A DNA stretch of 64,000 bases from the NCBI GenBank assembly GCA_963971225.1, contig OZ020267.1, forward strand, positions 149,323,927-149,387,926, in the 5' to 3' direction. This document shows positions 48,095 through 60,200 of this stretch, in pieces (position 1 is the stretch's first letter; each line of letters begins with the position of its first letter). This DNA comes from Melieria omissa. Lineage: Eukaryota; Arthropoda; Insecta; Diptera; Ulidiidae. The notes under the pieces were generated by a model. It worked only from the letters and a program-made list of their open reading frames with translations. It was not told the origin of the DNA and did no database searches. A program made the position numbers and the translations under genes.

Positions 48095-51000
48095 GACGTG
48101 TACTATTCTTCAAGAGTCTTCCTCGCTGAAAACCCACTCTAAGACATTTACTTTGACCCAGATTTTACGGATCTCCACAACGATCTTCTAGCATTTTATT
48201 AGCACTGCGACCATGAGTGCAGAAGAAAACAGCAGAGGGAATAAACTCTGTGGTGATTTAAAGATAAATGTGTTGACTATGGACTCAAATGTCAGCCCAC
48301 ACAAAATACAATAAATGTATAGTTTCTCGTGGAAATTGCTTCCAAAAATTAGAGGTAAATATGGGAAAATGTGCTAGTTTCAATCATTTACGCAAACAGT
48401 AAATTTTAAGAAACTAAGACGCATTTTCGTCTCATTTAATTATCTTCGAAATAATGCCATAAAAATAGCTCATAGTTGAATTTTAAAATTGCATAAATTA
48501 AGCAGAATGCAATTTGTTCGTCAGTACGGATGCAGTGAATCATCGCTGCCTTGTTGAATGATATTGAGAGTTTAAAGAGTCTGTCAGACCGACAGTCGAC
48601 GCACAGATCAAGCACTTTTAACAATTTAATTAAATATTTATACAGCTACATATGTGCATATGTATATATGTGTGTGTGGAGGTGTGATTATAGAAATCAT
48701 GCTGGTGTGATGACGAGTTCTCTAAATGCCTCTAAGCACACTTTACGCATGTATTCCTGTTTATTTGTTTGGGTGTTTTGTTTTCATTGCTTGGTGCTGC
48801 CGCAATTGCTGTTGGAAGCTTTCCTTTCCGGCGAAAATCACCACCAATTTGACAAAAAAAAATCATTGGTGGCTGTCAATTGCATCAGCGAAATACGTGG
48901 AAAACTTGCAACATCATGTCGTATCGAACATTTACCGGGAGTATATATTAACCAAGCGCAACAAGCGATCGCGACGCACACACACACACACACAAACAAG
49001 TCAATTATCATCCGCGTACATGTGTATGCAAGTGGGTACATCCCGTGTACGCACACACACACACACGCGCGCGCAGCTGCCTGAGTGCTGCTTGTCGAAC
49101 CCGCCAGAAAATGAAATTTTCAATTTATAAACAAAATAAACAAGTTGTGGCCACATTAACACGGCGCCCCAACCCACCACCCACCCAACAGCGCCGAGCG
49201 CTCCGAAACCATTTGTTGTTGTCGTATAGTGTGCGAGCAGAGGTTGGTGCGTGTGTGGCATGGACGTGATGTGGATATGCGCACTCGGTCGTCTCACTCC
49301 AAACACTGGGCCCCGCCAACTCCACCGCCATCCGCTCGGTGGGAACGCTCGCCGTCACTGTGGCCGTCCCGCACAGCAACCCCGAAAACGCCAGCAGCAA
49401 CAGCAGCAACGATTATGAGTTCTGCTTTACCCAAAACGCTGCCGCATTGCCATATACACACACGTTGAAACGACACGGTGGCCGCCGCGCCCGCCGCCTG
49501 CGCTCGGCCGCACTTTAAACACGCTTCTGTTCGTTAATTAAATACTTCACATATCATTTTCAAAATTCAAATTGACATTGCTGCAATTGAATTAACTGAC
49601 CGACTGAGCCCCTGCCGCCTTCCTCAGTTCTTCTTTGAGCACATCCGAAACTGCCAGAAAAGCCAATTGCTCCGTTCGCCGCTGGACGAGTGCTGGGGCG
49701 CGGCGCACGGTGGGCTAATGGGCCTACAGCAGCAGCTGCCAAAGACCATTCAAAACATTTCGGATTTACGCGATTTATGTCGATTGCACTCTGTCGATCT
49801 TCGCACTGGATGTTGATGCATTCGGCCGCTGAATGCACTCAAATTGTTTATTGGCAACTGACGGCGTCAGACCGCGCCGCTACAACGGCGACAGTGGCGT
49901 CGTCCCACGCGCGGACAGCGCACGGTCACACGGACGTATTGTTTGCTTTAATAAATCTTTGAATTTTACTGCTCACGAACATAAAACTGATACTTTCAGC
50001 CTGTGGTGTTTTTGTTCTTTCGTTTTCACATTCACACTGCTCGCGCCGTGCTCCACTTCTGACCGGAGCGTCAGCCACTTGCCAGTTGCATCGATTTTTC
50101 GCTCTGGCCCTTTTAGCGCTCGGCAAAGCACATTAGCGTACGCACGAGTATTTTTAAAACTCCACACTATGTAATTATGTAAAAAAGAGTGCGCCGCACG
50201 CCCCACAAAGTTGACGACAGCGCCTTGGCAGCGACCAACAACGAGCCATGGGGCCACAGGTCCGCTAGCACATGTGCACCGTCTGTCGTTCACCTGCCAC
50301 GCCGACACGCCTATGCTCCTGCGAGCAGCCGCGGATGCACGGCGCGGAGCACAGCGAAGCGGAGCGCACTTCACCTTCAATTCACTTGAAGCCACTTTGT
50401 TGTTGTCAGTTTTCAATTTTCAATTTTCCATTTCAATTGAGTTCATCTGCTGCTGCACAGTGGCATTCAATGATTATCCTTTATCGCGCAACCGCCCTCA
50501 CGTTGACACCCTTTGGTGTTTTTTTTTATTTTTTTCCTAATCTCTGCCTTATTGGGCCGAGTTCATTGCATGCACAGAGGCCAATTGTTTTTGGCCATCA
50601 ACCGTTCGCTTTGTTTTAACGTTCTCACCTATATTGACCGCTTGTGGTCGGCCGACCCCCCGCCCAGCGATTTACTCACTTTGTCGCTTATTAAGCAGTT
50701 TCCCAACTTTTTATGTTCTTTTCACTTGTACTGTGCTGCTCCTTCGGCTGTTGCAACTGTCGACCGCTGCTCCGTTCGTACGTTTTTCCAGCCCGAAATT
50801 TCTTCACAAACTAACGAATCGTTCACTCTCTACCAAAATAACACCTTTCTGGCCACTGCGCTGACGGATATAAACAGTTCGTTCGCATGTTTACCTCAGC
50901 GCCATTGCTGTCGCCATTGCCAGCAGCAGCGCCCCCTACACGCAGTAAGCCGTTGTGAGCTCTACACGCACACAAACACACAACATTGGCGCGCGTACTG

Positions 51001-52826
51001 GCTCACGCCATGGCGAGCAGTTTGAGAAGCACTGTGTGCTGTGCAATTCGAAATGGCCGCAGCTCGAGTTCAGCGAGTAAGCGTCAAGGGTAGCTCCGAA
51101 TAATTTAAGCTCTTCAATAAATTTCACTTTTTACTTTTTCGTTGATCACATTCGTTCCAAGAGCATTTTAATTCAACTTCAATGAAGTTACAACTTAAAT
51201 GCGCTCAAGTCGACCCGCTTTCAGATCCCCTAAATTCCACATATTTACCCTTTTAAAAGAAAAACAACATGTTTTTATGTTAATTGATAATAATTTTTTT
51301 TTATTTGCTACACTGTCGTCTAGTTTCCGTTTATAGTAATATCACACACCAGCACAGCACCGTCAACAAGGAGTCAAACGCGCCAAGTAGCGCAAGTGGA
51401 AGCACTCGTAACGTCGACAACTTCCAGTTTTCAAATACTTTAAATTGCTCTGTTCTGTTTTGATTATTTGCAAACTCGTCGATTATTTCAAAGCTAGTTT
51501 TTAAGTTAGGTTTAAATGTATCAAAGCATATTCAAGCAATCTACAGTCAAAGTTACGGTGGGAGTTAGTTGATATAAAACTAAATATGTACAATGTTCCC
51601 AGGTCAGCAAATCAACTAAAAATTTAGAAAATGTTATACACGCGCACAATGAAAAAAGTCAGATATACTATGCCTTGTATCTCCGAATCCAGCACTAGTT
51701 ATAGGTTAGAATCAATTATGGTTTAGTCGTCAGCTCCCCGAAATTATACTAAAAATGCTTTCTAAATAAAAATCATCTAAAAGTCTACATAATTCTCATT
51801 TCATTTTCTATTTCACTATGCTTTCCAAAAGACTCTAAACATGATCAGTCATTGCATAATTTTATATACAATAGATTAGGTGAAAAGAATGAACTTGTAG
51901 TAAAAATGCTTCTATTCCCAATTTGGCGCTATTTGGCAAAGTTATCAACTATAAAAACGAGAATTGCCAAACATGTTTGCAACAAAATTAAAATGGTTTG
52001 TACTTCGTTATTAACCCTGAAGTATGTTTTACTATCTATTTTCAAAACCTTTGGACACTTAAAACTCTAAGAGCATTGAACTCAAATGTGTGAACTGTAA
52101 ATTCAAAAGGGAAAACCCCCCTTCACCCGCCAGATTTCACAGCAACTCTTAACAGACTACCTCTTTAGTTGAAGCCTTTGTTCAGTTAGAAAACTCTAAT
52201 TTTCCTAACAAATCTTACTGGTTCCTTATTCTACCTCATTGTTAACTTCTGCTTCAGCATTTACCTCCACTACTCTTAGCTTTTCAAACAGTAGCTCTTG
52301 CACACGTATACTTAGTGACGACGTCCCTTTATGGCAAACACACAATTGCAATTGCCATATACAATTTGCCGTGAATATCCATAAGCTTTATTTTCTCATT
52401 TGGTTTTGTTTTTCTGAATTACTGAATTTTCATTTTACATGCAGTACGAAAGGCACCAAATCTTTACTAACGCAGCGAGAAAAACAGTTTGTTGCCGAAA
52501 AACTAAGCACTTAGTATACAAATTGATGGGCAATATTACTAAAATGAGCATTAATGTGACTTTTGGCAGCTTGCGTAAAAATTAATCGAAATTCAATTTT
52601 CTTGTTCCTTTGCTTTGGATTTTGGTCTTGAATACAATCAAAATTTTACTATTGCGTACATTCACTAATTAAAAAAATATATGTTTTAGAAATACTCATG
52701 TGAAAAGTTTCGTAAAATGTGGGGACAGATGGATTTTAGGTGTCTTGCTTTTGGTTTTGTCATGGTAGCAGCAACATGCGGGCAAATGCAGTTTGCTGAT
52801 TATATATTATTATAATTGTTTAATGT
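48095..52826. other. Shaw upstream region, no supported coding exon
   Basis: Sequence between the first Shaw coding exon and the next gene. It contains CA microsatellites (about 48977-48992 and 49055-49075) and a GC-rich block at about 49.1-51.1 kb that could hold the Shaw promoter and untranslated first exons. Open frames in this block (up to 177 codons) overlap on both strands and show no domain. From 51.2 kb the sequence is AT-rich, and the part directly below 52827 is the likely 3' UTR of the phosphodiesterase. Confidence 0.4.
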
Positions 52827-55207
52827 TTAAGTGCGATGCTGCTTGGTGGAGTGTGCGCCATGCCACATTTTCCCCATCTCAAGCGCCTGCAGTGTTAGCA
52901 ACTCTTTTTGGCTGTCCTTAGCCTGAAGCAAAAATACGCTTTTCTGCAAGAGCAAGAAAACATTTTGAATGAAATACCAGAACTATTGTTAACGCCGTTT
53001 CGGAACATGGTTTTCACCTTGACTTCCTTGCTAGTTAGCATGTCCATTTTGTCGTAGATGATGGCATGCAAGCCCAAGTCTTTTAGCAGTTTAATAGTAT
53101 CTTTGCTGTTATTGTCTTCACCCCAACAGAACAACACAAGTCCGCTACTTTTAGCCATATTCACCTAATGCAATAGAAACAGAAGAGTGTAGGAATTTTT
53201 GTAATACTAAACAAATGAAGCCATCTAAAGCACTCTACCTGACTGGGATCACGCAGCAAATCTTCTGTGTGAGCCACAATGCCCAGCAACTCCATGGCAA
53301 GTGCATTTAACACAGCCGTTTCCATTTTATTGCCACGCGGATCCATGAACTTTTTATACTTGGTGGTTTCGCCTATCGTTAGGAACATTACTGGATAGCG
53401 GTTTTGCTTGAAGCGCAGCATAGTGCAAATATCGGGATCGAAACAGGAAAACACTACTCGCCGGTTGCCAGCTTTGCGAAAGACCACCTTGAGTATGTGG
53501 TCTAAATAGAGATTCCGGTCGACGACGTGTTCAAACTCCTCCTCCATCGTGCCGTCCTTTAAACGCTGCGACCATTTCACCTCAATGTTGAAACCCACGT
53601 CTGGATCTATAGCGTCTAGAACGTCGGCCAACGGAGGAAAAGGCTGGTGTTCCAGCAAATCGTCATTGTGAAAGCAGCGTGCCTCACCAGTACGACCCTC
53701 GGCCGTGTGGTACACCTGTTATGAGTGAAACGTGAATGCTTTATTGTAAAAGATCAAATTACGGACCCCCTCTACACACCACCCAATTACCTTGAGATTT
53801 CGTAACTGTTCTAAAGTCAGCTCACGCATCGGCAGCTCCAAAAAGTCATGCTCCTGCATTCTGTTCTTCGATTTGAGCGACACGTATATCCTAAAGTCGT
53901 GGTACACCACCGGCACCAGGTCCTTGCTCAGTTGTACATCGAACTCCACCATGTCTGCGCCGTGCTCGACCGCGTTCTTTAACGACGTGATTGTGTTCTC
54001 ACGTATTACAGAATCGTTTGTCTTGAAGCTGGTGCCCGAACCACGGTGACCCACATCCAATCCGACCCATTTGTCGTTCCAGTAGCGCGTGAATGATATA
54101 CTCATGTCCATCGTGACACAGCGAAGCGGATACACAATCAGATACCCAACCTGCATCATGCCCATTGGCCGGTGCCGAGTAGCACACGTGATCGGCACAT
54201 CAAGCGTGCCTTCGGAACGTTTGAAGAGATTCGGTAGAACATAGTGGTAGCCCAGATGGTACGGTGGCTCGTCCATCGCTGCCTTTGAGCTGTACGTGTA
54301 CAGGTCAATCAAGTAGGCTGTGCTTTCGAAATCGCCAATCGTCAGATGGAGAATAACTAAATCGTCCGGGCCGCATGCTGTGCCGAATTGCGGCTGCAGC
54401 TTGATCTCATAGTCGTCGGCCCGCAGATTCGCCACCTCGTTAAAAGCAAACGCAGTACTCAGGTCGGCGCCGTTCTCTCGCGTGTCGTGCGTATCATTCG
54501 ACAGCGAATCGTCCCACTGCGCACCAGCTGGTGCCATTGACATCGGGTTATTGTCACAGCCGCTGGGAATCTTCAGATTCATCGGCGTCACTTTCACGTA
54601 CAACAAGCGCTTTCGCATGCGCTGCTTCCATGTGAATGGCGCATTGAAAAACTTCAGCTGGACCAGCGTTTCCGAACTGATCCAACCACGGTCCACCTTC
54701 TCGACGTCATTCACCACGCCATACACGTCGTTGCAGGGTTGCACTGTCCTCAGTCTGACACACGCCGGTATCAAGCGGGGCTTCAGATGCGTCTCCCAGT
54801 GACGCACAATCACCTTCTCGTTGTTAGGGTCGACAGCGCAAACCAAGTACCGGTACCTGATCTGCTCTTCATCCGGTATCTTGTGATAGATCACCCAAAC
54901 GTTGCTGTCTGAAAGGCAGAAGAACGTGGTTAGAGCCCCGAAGGCCCCACGCTGCATCCGCCCACTCACCCTCATCCTTGTTCAATATCACACAGCCACT
55001 GAGCAGCCAACTGCCCAGCGACGGGCAACTGCCCACAACCGCCACTCGCTCGTTCGGCGCCATATCTCGATTCATCAGCACGCAAAAGCGCCAGTTGCGA
55101 TCGGGCGGCTTGAAGGTCTCCGGAACCACCGTCGACGATGGTTGTTCGGACGGTGGCGGCTCTGCGGGGCACACCTCCTCCTCATCAGCAAAGAACCAAC
55201 GCTGCAT
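52827..55207 (-). CDS. Glycerophosphocholine phosphodiesterase (GPCPD1/GDE5-like)
   Basis: Coding exons: 55207-54970, 54908-53791, 53715-53239, 53164-53018, 52943-52827. All introns are GT-AG in phase, giving 698 residues, close to the usual length of animal GPCPD1 proteins. The N-terminus carries a CBM20 starch-binding-like domain (WRFCVLMNR, VAVVGSCPSLGSW). The second half is a glycerophosphodiester phosphodiesterase barrel: HRG at about 367-369, ENT at about 383-385, GADMVEFDVQ with the metal ligands E401 and D403, and the catalytic HD at 416-417. The family hydrolyses glycerophosphocholine to glycerol-3-phosphate and choline in the cytosol. The start is the first ATG of the open frame. 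It is arranged head-to-head with cutlet, about 2 kb apart. Drosophila has several paralogues and I do not assign one. Confidence 0.93.
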
Positions 55208-55347
55208 CGCGATCGAAGTAACCACCAATTGCAGTCGGACCGACAATCACCGACAAAATAGAAACGTCTAATGTGAGCTGTGCCACAAGCTGTTTACAAT
55301 ACAAATCTGAAAACATAAATGGGCAAAGTGTCAAATGGGCAACTCGA

Positions 55348-56106
55348 ATGGCAGATAAAAAGCGGCCACTTGCGCCAGCTTTGGTGCCACAAACATCGAC
55401 TGGTGTTGGGCTCCAGAGCCGTCAACAAATACTGCCAACATGGCAATACAAATGTATAGAAAAGAAAAACGAGTCAAGGATACGAGTCCATTATAAAATC
55501 CACAGACAGTTTCTGCCCTTCATCTGCCGTTTTTATCTGATTGTTGGATACCCTAAACAATTGATGACCATTCTACAAGACCACAACTCAATAATTTGGA
55601 CCCTCAATATTTTCTTACAGCAAAGGCATTTCAGACAGATGGCTGTTAATCTCATTAGATTTTCTCCATATAAACGTGACTATAGAAAACTTATTGCAAT
55701 AGTACCTCAATTAAAATTTAGTAACAGCTTTAAGTGCGGGTTAGCAATGCCTAGTTTCCTAGTTTCTAAGTCACACCCCCTAAAAATTTGCAAGCGTTTC
55801 GCAATGCCGGGTTCACCGCAGCAAACCAACTATGGAACCCGCTGGCTAACGCCATTCGCTTACTCGTTTCTTTTCTCCTCGCACCTATGCGACCGCAAGT
55901 GTCGTCCGCAACCAATGGCAAAATGTCACTTACCTGACCGACCGTCAAGTTGCTTAGCTAAGTGGCCTTTCGTCCTGAACAAATGGGTAGGAATCTCGCT
56001 GAGACTAGGCGCTCTGATGTGGCTTACCAGACGATCGACATGCACTTGCACCTTGGAGTGGGGTTTTTTTGGAGTTGGAGTTGGCGTTGGCTCCCCCCTG
56101 ATGTAG
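55348..56106 (+). CDS. Unrecognised 252-codon open frame between two genes
   Basis: An uninterrupted ATG-to-stop frame (start MADKKRPLAPAL, near-end GFFGVGVGVG) lies in the interval between the divergent phosphodiesterase and cutlet genes. It is the longest frame in the window not explained by a recognised exon or its shadow. The product is basic, with Trp, Phe and Cys, and no domain I know. The region must also contain the 5' end of the phosphodiesterase transcript, so it would overlap that gene antisense. It may be chance; I report it with low confidence. Confidence 0.2.
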   Translation: MADKKRPLAPALVPQTSTGVGLQSRQQILPTWQYKCIEKKNESRIRVHYKIHRQFLPFICRFYLIVGYPKQLMTILQDHNSIIWTLNIFLQQRHFRQMAVNLIRFSPYKRDYRKLIAIVPQLKFSNSFKCGLAMPSFLVSKSHPLKICKRFAMPGSPQQTNYGTRWLTPFAYSFLFSSHLCDRKCRPQPMAKCHLPDRPSSCLAKWPFVLNKWVGISLRLGALMWLTRRSTCTCTLEWGFFGVGVGVGSPLM

Positions 56107-57213
56107 ACGAGGAGTTCAGCGAGTTCGGAAATTAGTGTTTCAACTTGACCAAGCACATTTTCACCGGGTTGCGGTGAAAAAAATAGAGAAAGTAAGTCGG
56201 CAGGCGAAAGGTGGAAGCTTTTCAGAAATTTGGAGTTGTTGCACACTAGATTTGGCTGCGGCGGACTATGTGCGCTCCTTGTGGGCAAATGCTGCTACGA
56301 TGTGGCGTAGTTCGGGTCCATCTTCCCGGGACTCTTCCTACTCGATATAGCGTTGTGAAGTGTACCAGCGGAATGAAAGTTTATTCTTTGCTTGCACCAA
56401 CTAAAATGGCGAAAACCATACAAACGATTTCGATTTTTCACACAATCCGCACTCGTTCCGACTGGTGTTATCGTTGTGTTTGCTTTTTAGATTACTTTCC
56501 ACACAAGATGTGGAAAAATTCTTAACACTTCTTAAGCTCAAACTGTCTAAACAAAGCACTATTAGCTCTCTATTAACTCTCAGTAAAACTTGGCCTGGAA
56601 CAGAAGACGGCGCACAACACAAATGTACTTCTTGAACTCTGACCAATCATTCAAAGCCAATCACACCAGCCATGGTCGATGTCAGGGTTGCAATTTTGCA
56701 AACATGCAGCGGCTGATGAAGAATGTAAATAAAATACTATGTAACAAAATTTTTGTTATGACACCAAAACCTGCTGCGTCACTACTCATTTTTGATTTAT
56801 CGTGTTGAAATAATCAGTAAATATAGCGTTTTGTTAAGAGATGCTGTGCCAATAAAGTTGATTATTTAGTTATTTCAAAACATTTTGTTGAAAAATTTAC
56901 AAAAGTCTTAGCTGAGCTTTCACTGAAAACAACACAAAAAAGATGTGAGTTATTATGTGGATAAAGATTTCAGCTCAACTATTACAATCCGAAAAAAAAC
57001 ATATTGGAATCATTCAGATGTCGTAACAATCTTTCAATTATCGCGCAATGGCAGTGCCTTCGTCGTCCGTATGTACTGAGCATTGCCAGCATAAAGTTGA
57101 TTACGTACAGCGAGATAGGCAACACTTTTAGTTCGCGCCAAGAATGACATTTATTTGTACGGGCTTACAATTTGTATTTCACTTTGCTTTTGTTTACAAA
57201 TAACTCTTCTGGA
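56107..57213. other. Upstream region of cutlet
   Basis: No coding exon recognised. The 150 bases before 57214 should contain the cutlet promoter and 5' UTR. No TATA box or consensus initiator could be assigned. The rest is ordinary AT-rich sequence. Confidence 0.4.
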
Positions 57214-60200
57214 ATGGACCCGCAATATTTGGACGAGAATGAGGAATTCGAACTCAACTACCAGGATGAGCTGGATATGCTTAATGAAATGCCGGATGCA
57301 GATGGCGCTGGTGACGATGCTGGTGAGTTTCCAACAAATCAAATTAATATAAACAAAAATAACATGTTTACTATTAGATTTGTTTTCCAACGCCGGCCCT
57401 GTAAATCGTCGTCTTTTTGCAACGCCGAAGTCAGCGCAGCAGAGAATTTCATCCACACCGCTGAACTCGAAACCGTTTGTATCGTTCGCCAGTTTGGACA
57501 GCGCCGGCCTGACGCCAATAGCAGAATGTGCGCCAGCCGATCCGGTAGCCGAACTGCAGGGCATGGGTCTGCGCAGCAAGCGTCGTTTGGAGCAGGAGCT
57601 GTTCGGCAATATTGATGATTTGTACAGCAATGAAACGTACGAGGATCCCGTGGCGAAGAAAGCACGCACCGAGGAGGAACGCGACTTTGAGACGATCGCC
57701 AAGATACTGGAGACGCGGCAACAGTTGCGCGACGCTAGCAAAGCGGTGCGAAAGGACAGTCTTTCACGCTTGCAAGCCATACAAGCATTCAAGTTACGAA
57801 ATCTGTCGCACACAGTGCCGCAGTGGCCTTTTCTGATTGTCCGATCCGGCGACGGCGAACGCATCTATGTGCGCTACCATTCGGAGGATTATGAAGCGCG
57901 TGCGCTGGCAGATGTGCGCATATCCGGTAGTGGGCACGGCTTATTGCCGCAGCATAAGCAGCAGCTGTGGGCGAAAGCTAGTGAGCTGGTGAGCGGTAGT
58001 GAGGGTTGAATATAATGGAAGTCTGAACATTTATCCGCCCACCATTTCAGGTGCTAAAGCGCACCGCACTATCGCAAGTGGAACCTGCGCCATCGGTTGT
58101 GGCCGATGAGAAGGGCTTTGGCGCTGAGCAAAGCAAAGCGATTGATCAGCTGTGGGTGGAGAAGTATAAGCCACGCAAATATGTTGATCTGTTGTCGGAC
58201 GAGATGACCAATCGCAGTCTGCTTTACTGGCTCAAGATGTGGGATAAGGTCGTGTTCGGCAGGTGAACGCATGACTGCAGTACTAAGACGACAACTCAGT
58301 GCAATGTATTTACAGGGAATTCAAGATGAAAAGTGTAGCAAACAGCAACAATAACAACAACAGCAGCAACAGCGGACTCAATACCTTCAATAAGCGCACA
58401 GGGAAATTCGAATCGAATGGCGGTTGGCGCAAGCGTAAGACACAATATGTGCTGGACACGAATGTTGATGAGCACGGGCGTCCGGTGCAAAAGGTGGCGC
58501 TGCTGTGCGGGCCGCCGGGACTGGGCAAAACAACGTTGGCCCACACAATTGCGCGGCATGCTGGCTATGCCGTGCGTGAAGTGAACGCTTCAGACGATCG
58601 CAGTCCGGAGGCATTCAAATTGGCGCTAGAGAATGGCACACAGATGTCGTCGGTGTTGAATGAGGAGCGGCGGCCCAATTGCATCATACTGGGTAAATAA
58701 TTATGCAAAATAATAGCACAATTTTCGTTGAATTTTGCTTTGTTCTAGACGAAATTGATGGCGCACCACGTCAGTCAATAGATTTCCTGGTACGTTTTGT
58801 CACTGATAGCGTCGTTGGCAAGACGAATGCCAAAGCCAAAGGCAAGCCGGAGCGGCGTATGTTGAAGCGTCCCATAATCTGCATCTGTAACGACGTCTAT
58901 GATCCCGTACTGCGATCGTTGCGTCAAATTGCCTTCATTGTTACTTTTCCGCCCATCGATGCAGCGCGCCTAACCGAGAGACTTATACAAATTTCCCACA
59001 AAGAACGCTTGAAGACGGACTTTGGAACACTGTATGCGCTGTCGGAAAAGTCAGGCAATGACGTGCGCTGCTGCATATCGACACTGCAATTTTTCAAGTA
59101 AGTGCAAACTACGCGCTTTTAGTGCAGCAGGTATTCACATGTGTTGTTTTTGAAGCGGACAGAAAAAAGCTTTAACTTTACACGATGTACTCAACAATAA
59201 TCTTGGACAAAAGGATCGCAATCAGAGCTTGTTCGACGTGTGGACAGCCGTCTTTCGGGTATGCTTAATGTTCAATGATTGAGTCCTTTCTGTATGCTAA
59301 CTACTCTCACATATGTTGCAGATTCAACGTCCTCGCAAGCAGTTGGAGAAATCGTCTACTGACAACGAGGCCCAAGCGCAAATCACAATGACAAACATGT
59401 CGACAAGCACACGAGTGCACAACGTGCTGGATGTGGTGCACAGTGGCGGTGACTATGAGCGGTGTGTGGGCGGCCCATAGTAGTTTTCGTTCAGTTAGTC
59501 GATAATTTACTTAAAACTTTTCCTGCACTTTTCAGCCTGGCACAGGGCGTGCATGAGAATTATCTGCAACAGAAGATGCCCGATCCGAATATGAGCGGCA
59601 TTGTGGAGGCGGCGCAATGGTTCTGTCTGTCCGACGAACTGCAGACGCACATAAATCATTTGCAAAATTACACAGTATATCCATACCTGCAGTACGGCTT
59701 CGTGGCGTGGCACTTGCTGTTCGCAACGCTGGCCTGGCCGAAAATCAACTTTCCATCACGCAGTTTTGAGGTGAGACACAATTGGACATTGGCAAACCAT
59801 TCATGGCTATGTATGTCGATCTGCTCGTGGTGTGGGTATTCAATGCATGATAAATGCTTTTTCTTCTGTGCAGCACGTAAAATATTCCTACTCTTGGTTT
59901 TAATTAAAATTTTCGCCGTAACACACTTAAATAATTTCTTTTGCATGTTCTGTGCGAATACTCTTTTATATTTGTTTGTTTATTTTGTAAAAAGGTCACA
60001 TTATTCGCTACCTGAGGGTTGCTGCAAATGCGTCGTTAAAGGGTGTCGATTCACTCTCGCGCCCAGCGCATTCATCATGCATATTTATGTGGCACATGCG
60101 AATACGCCTCGCTTTTGTAGCTGCTCTGCTTCGCACTTTATGTGTTGGGGCGTGGGTCCGTACTTTCTTTCAAATGTCCGTTTCCTTTTAATCGTTGGCA

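Noticed and set aside
48551..49130. Plus-strand frames of 134-177 codons
   Set aside because: Overlapping frames driven by CA repeats, with no recognisable protein features.
52014..52022. A lone TTAACCCTG as another TTAA MITE end
   Set aside because: No mirrored AGGGTTAA partner or homology to the other families was found nearby.
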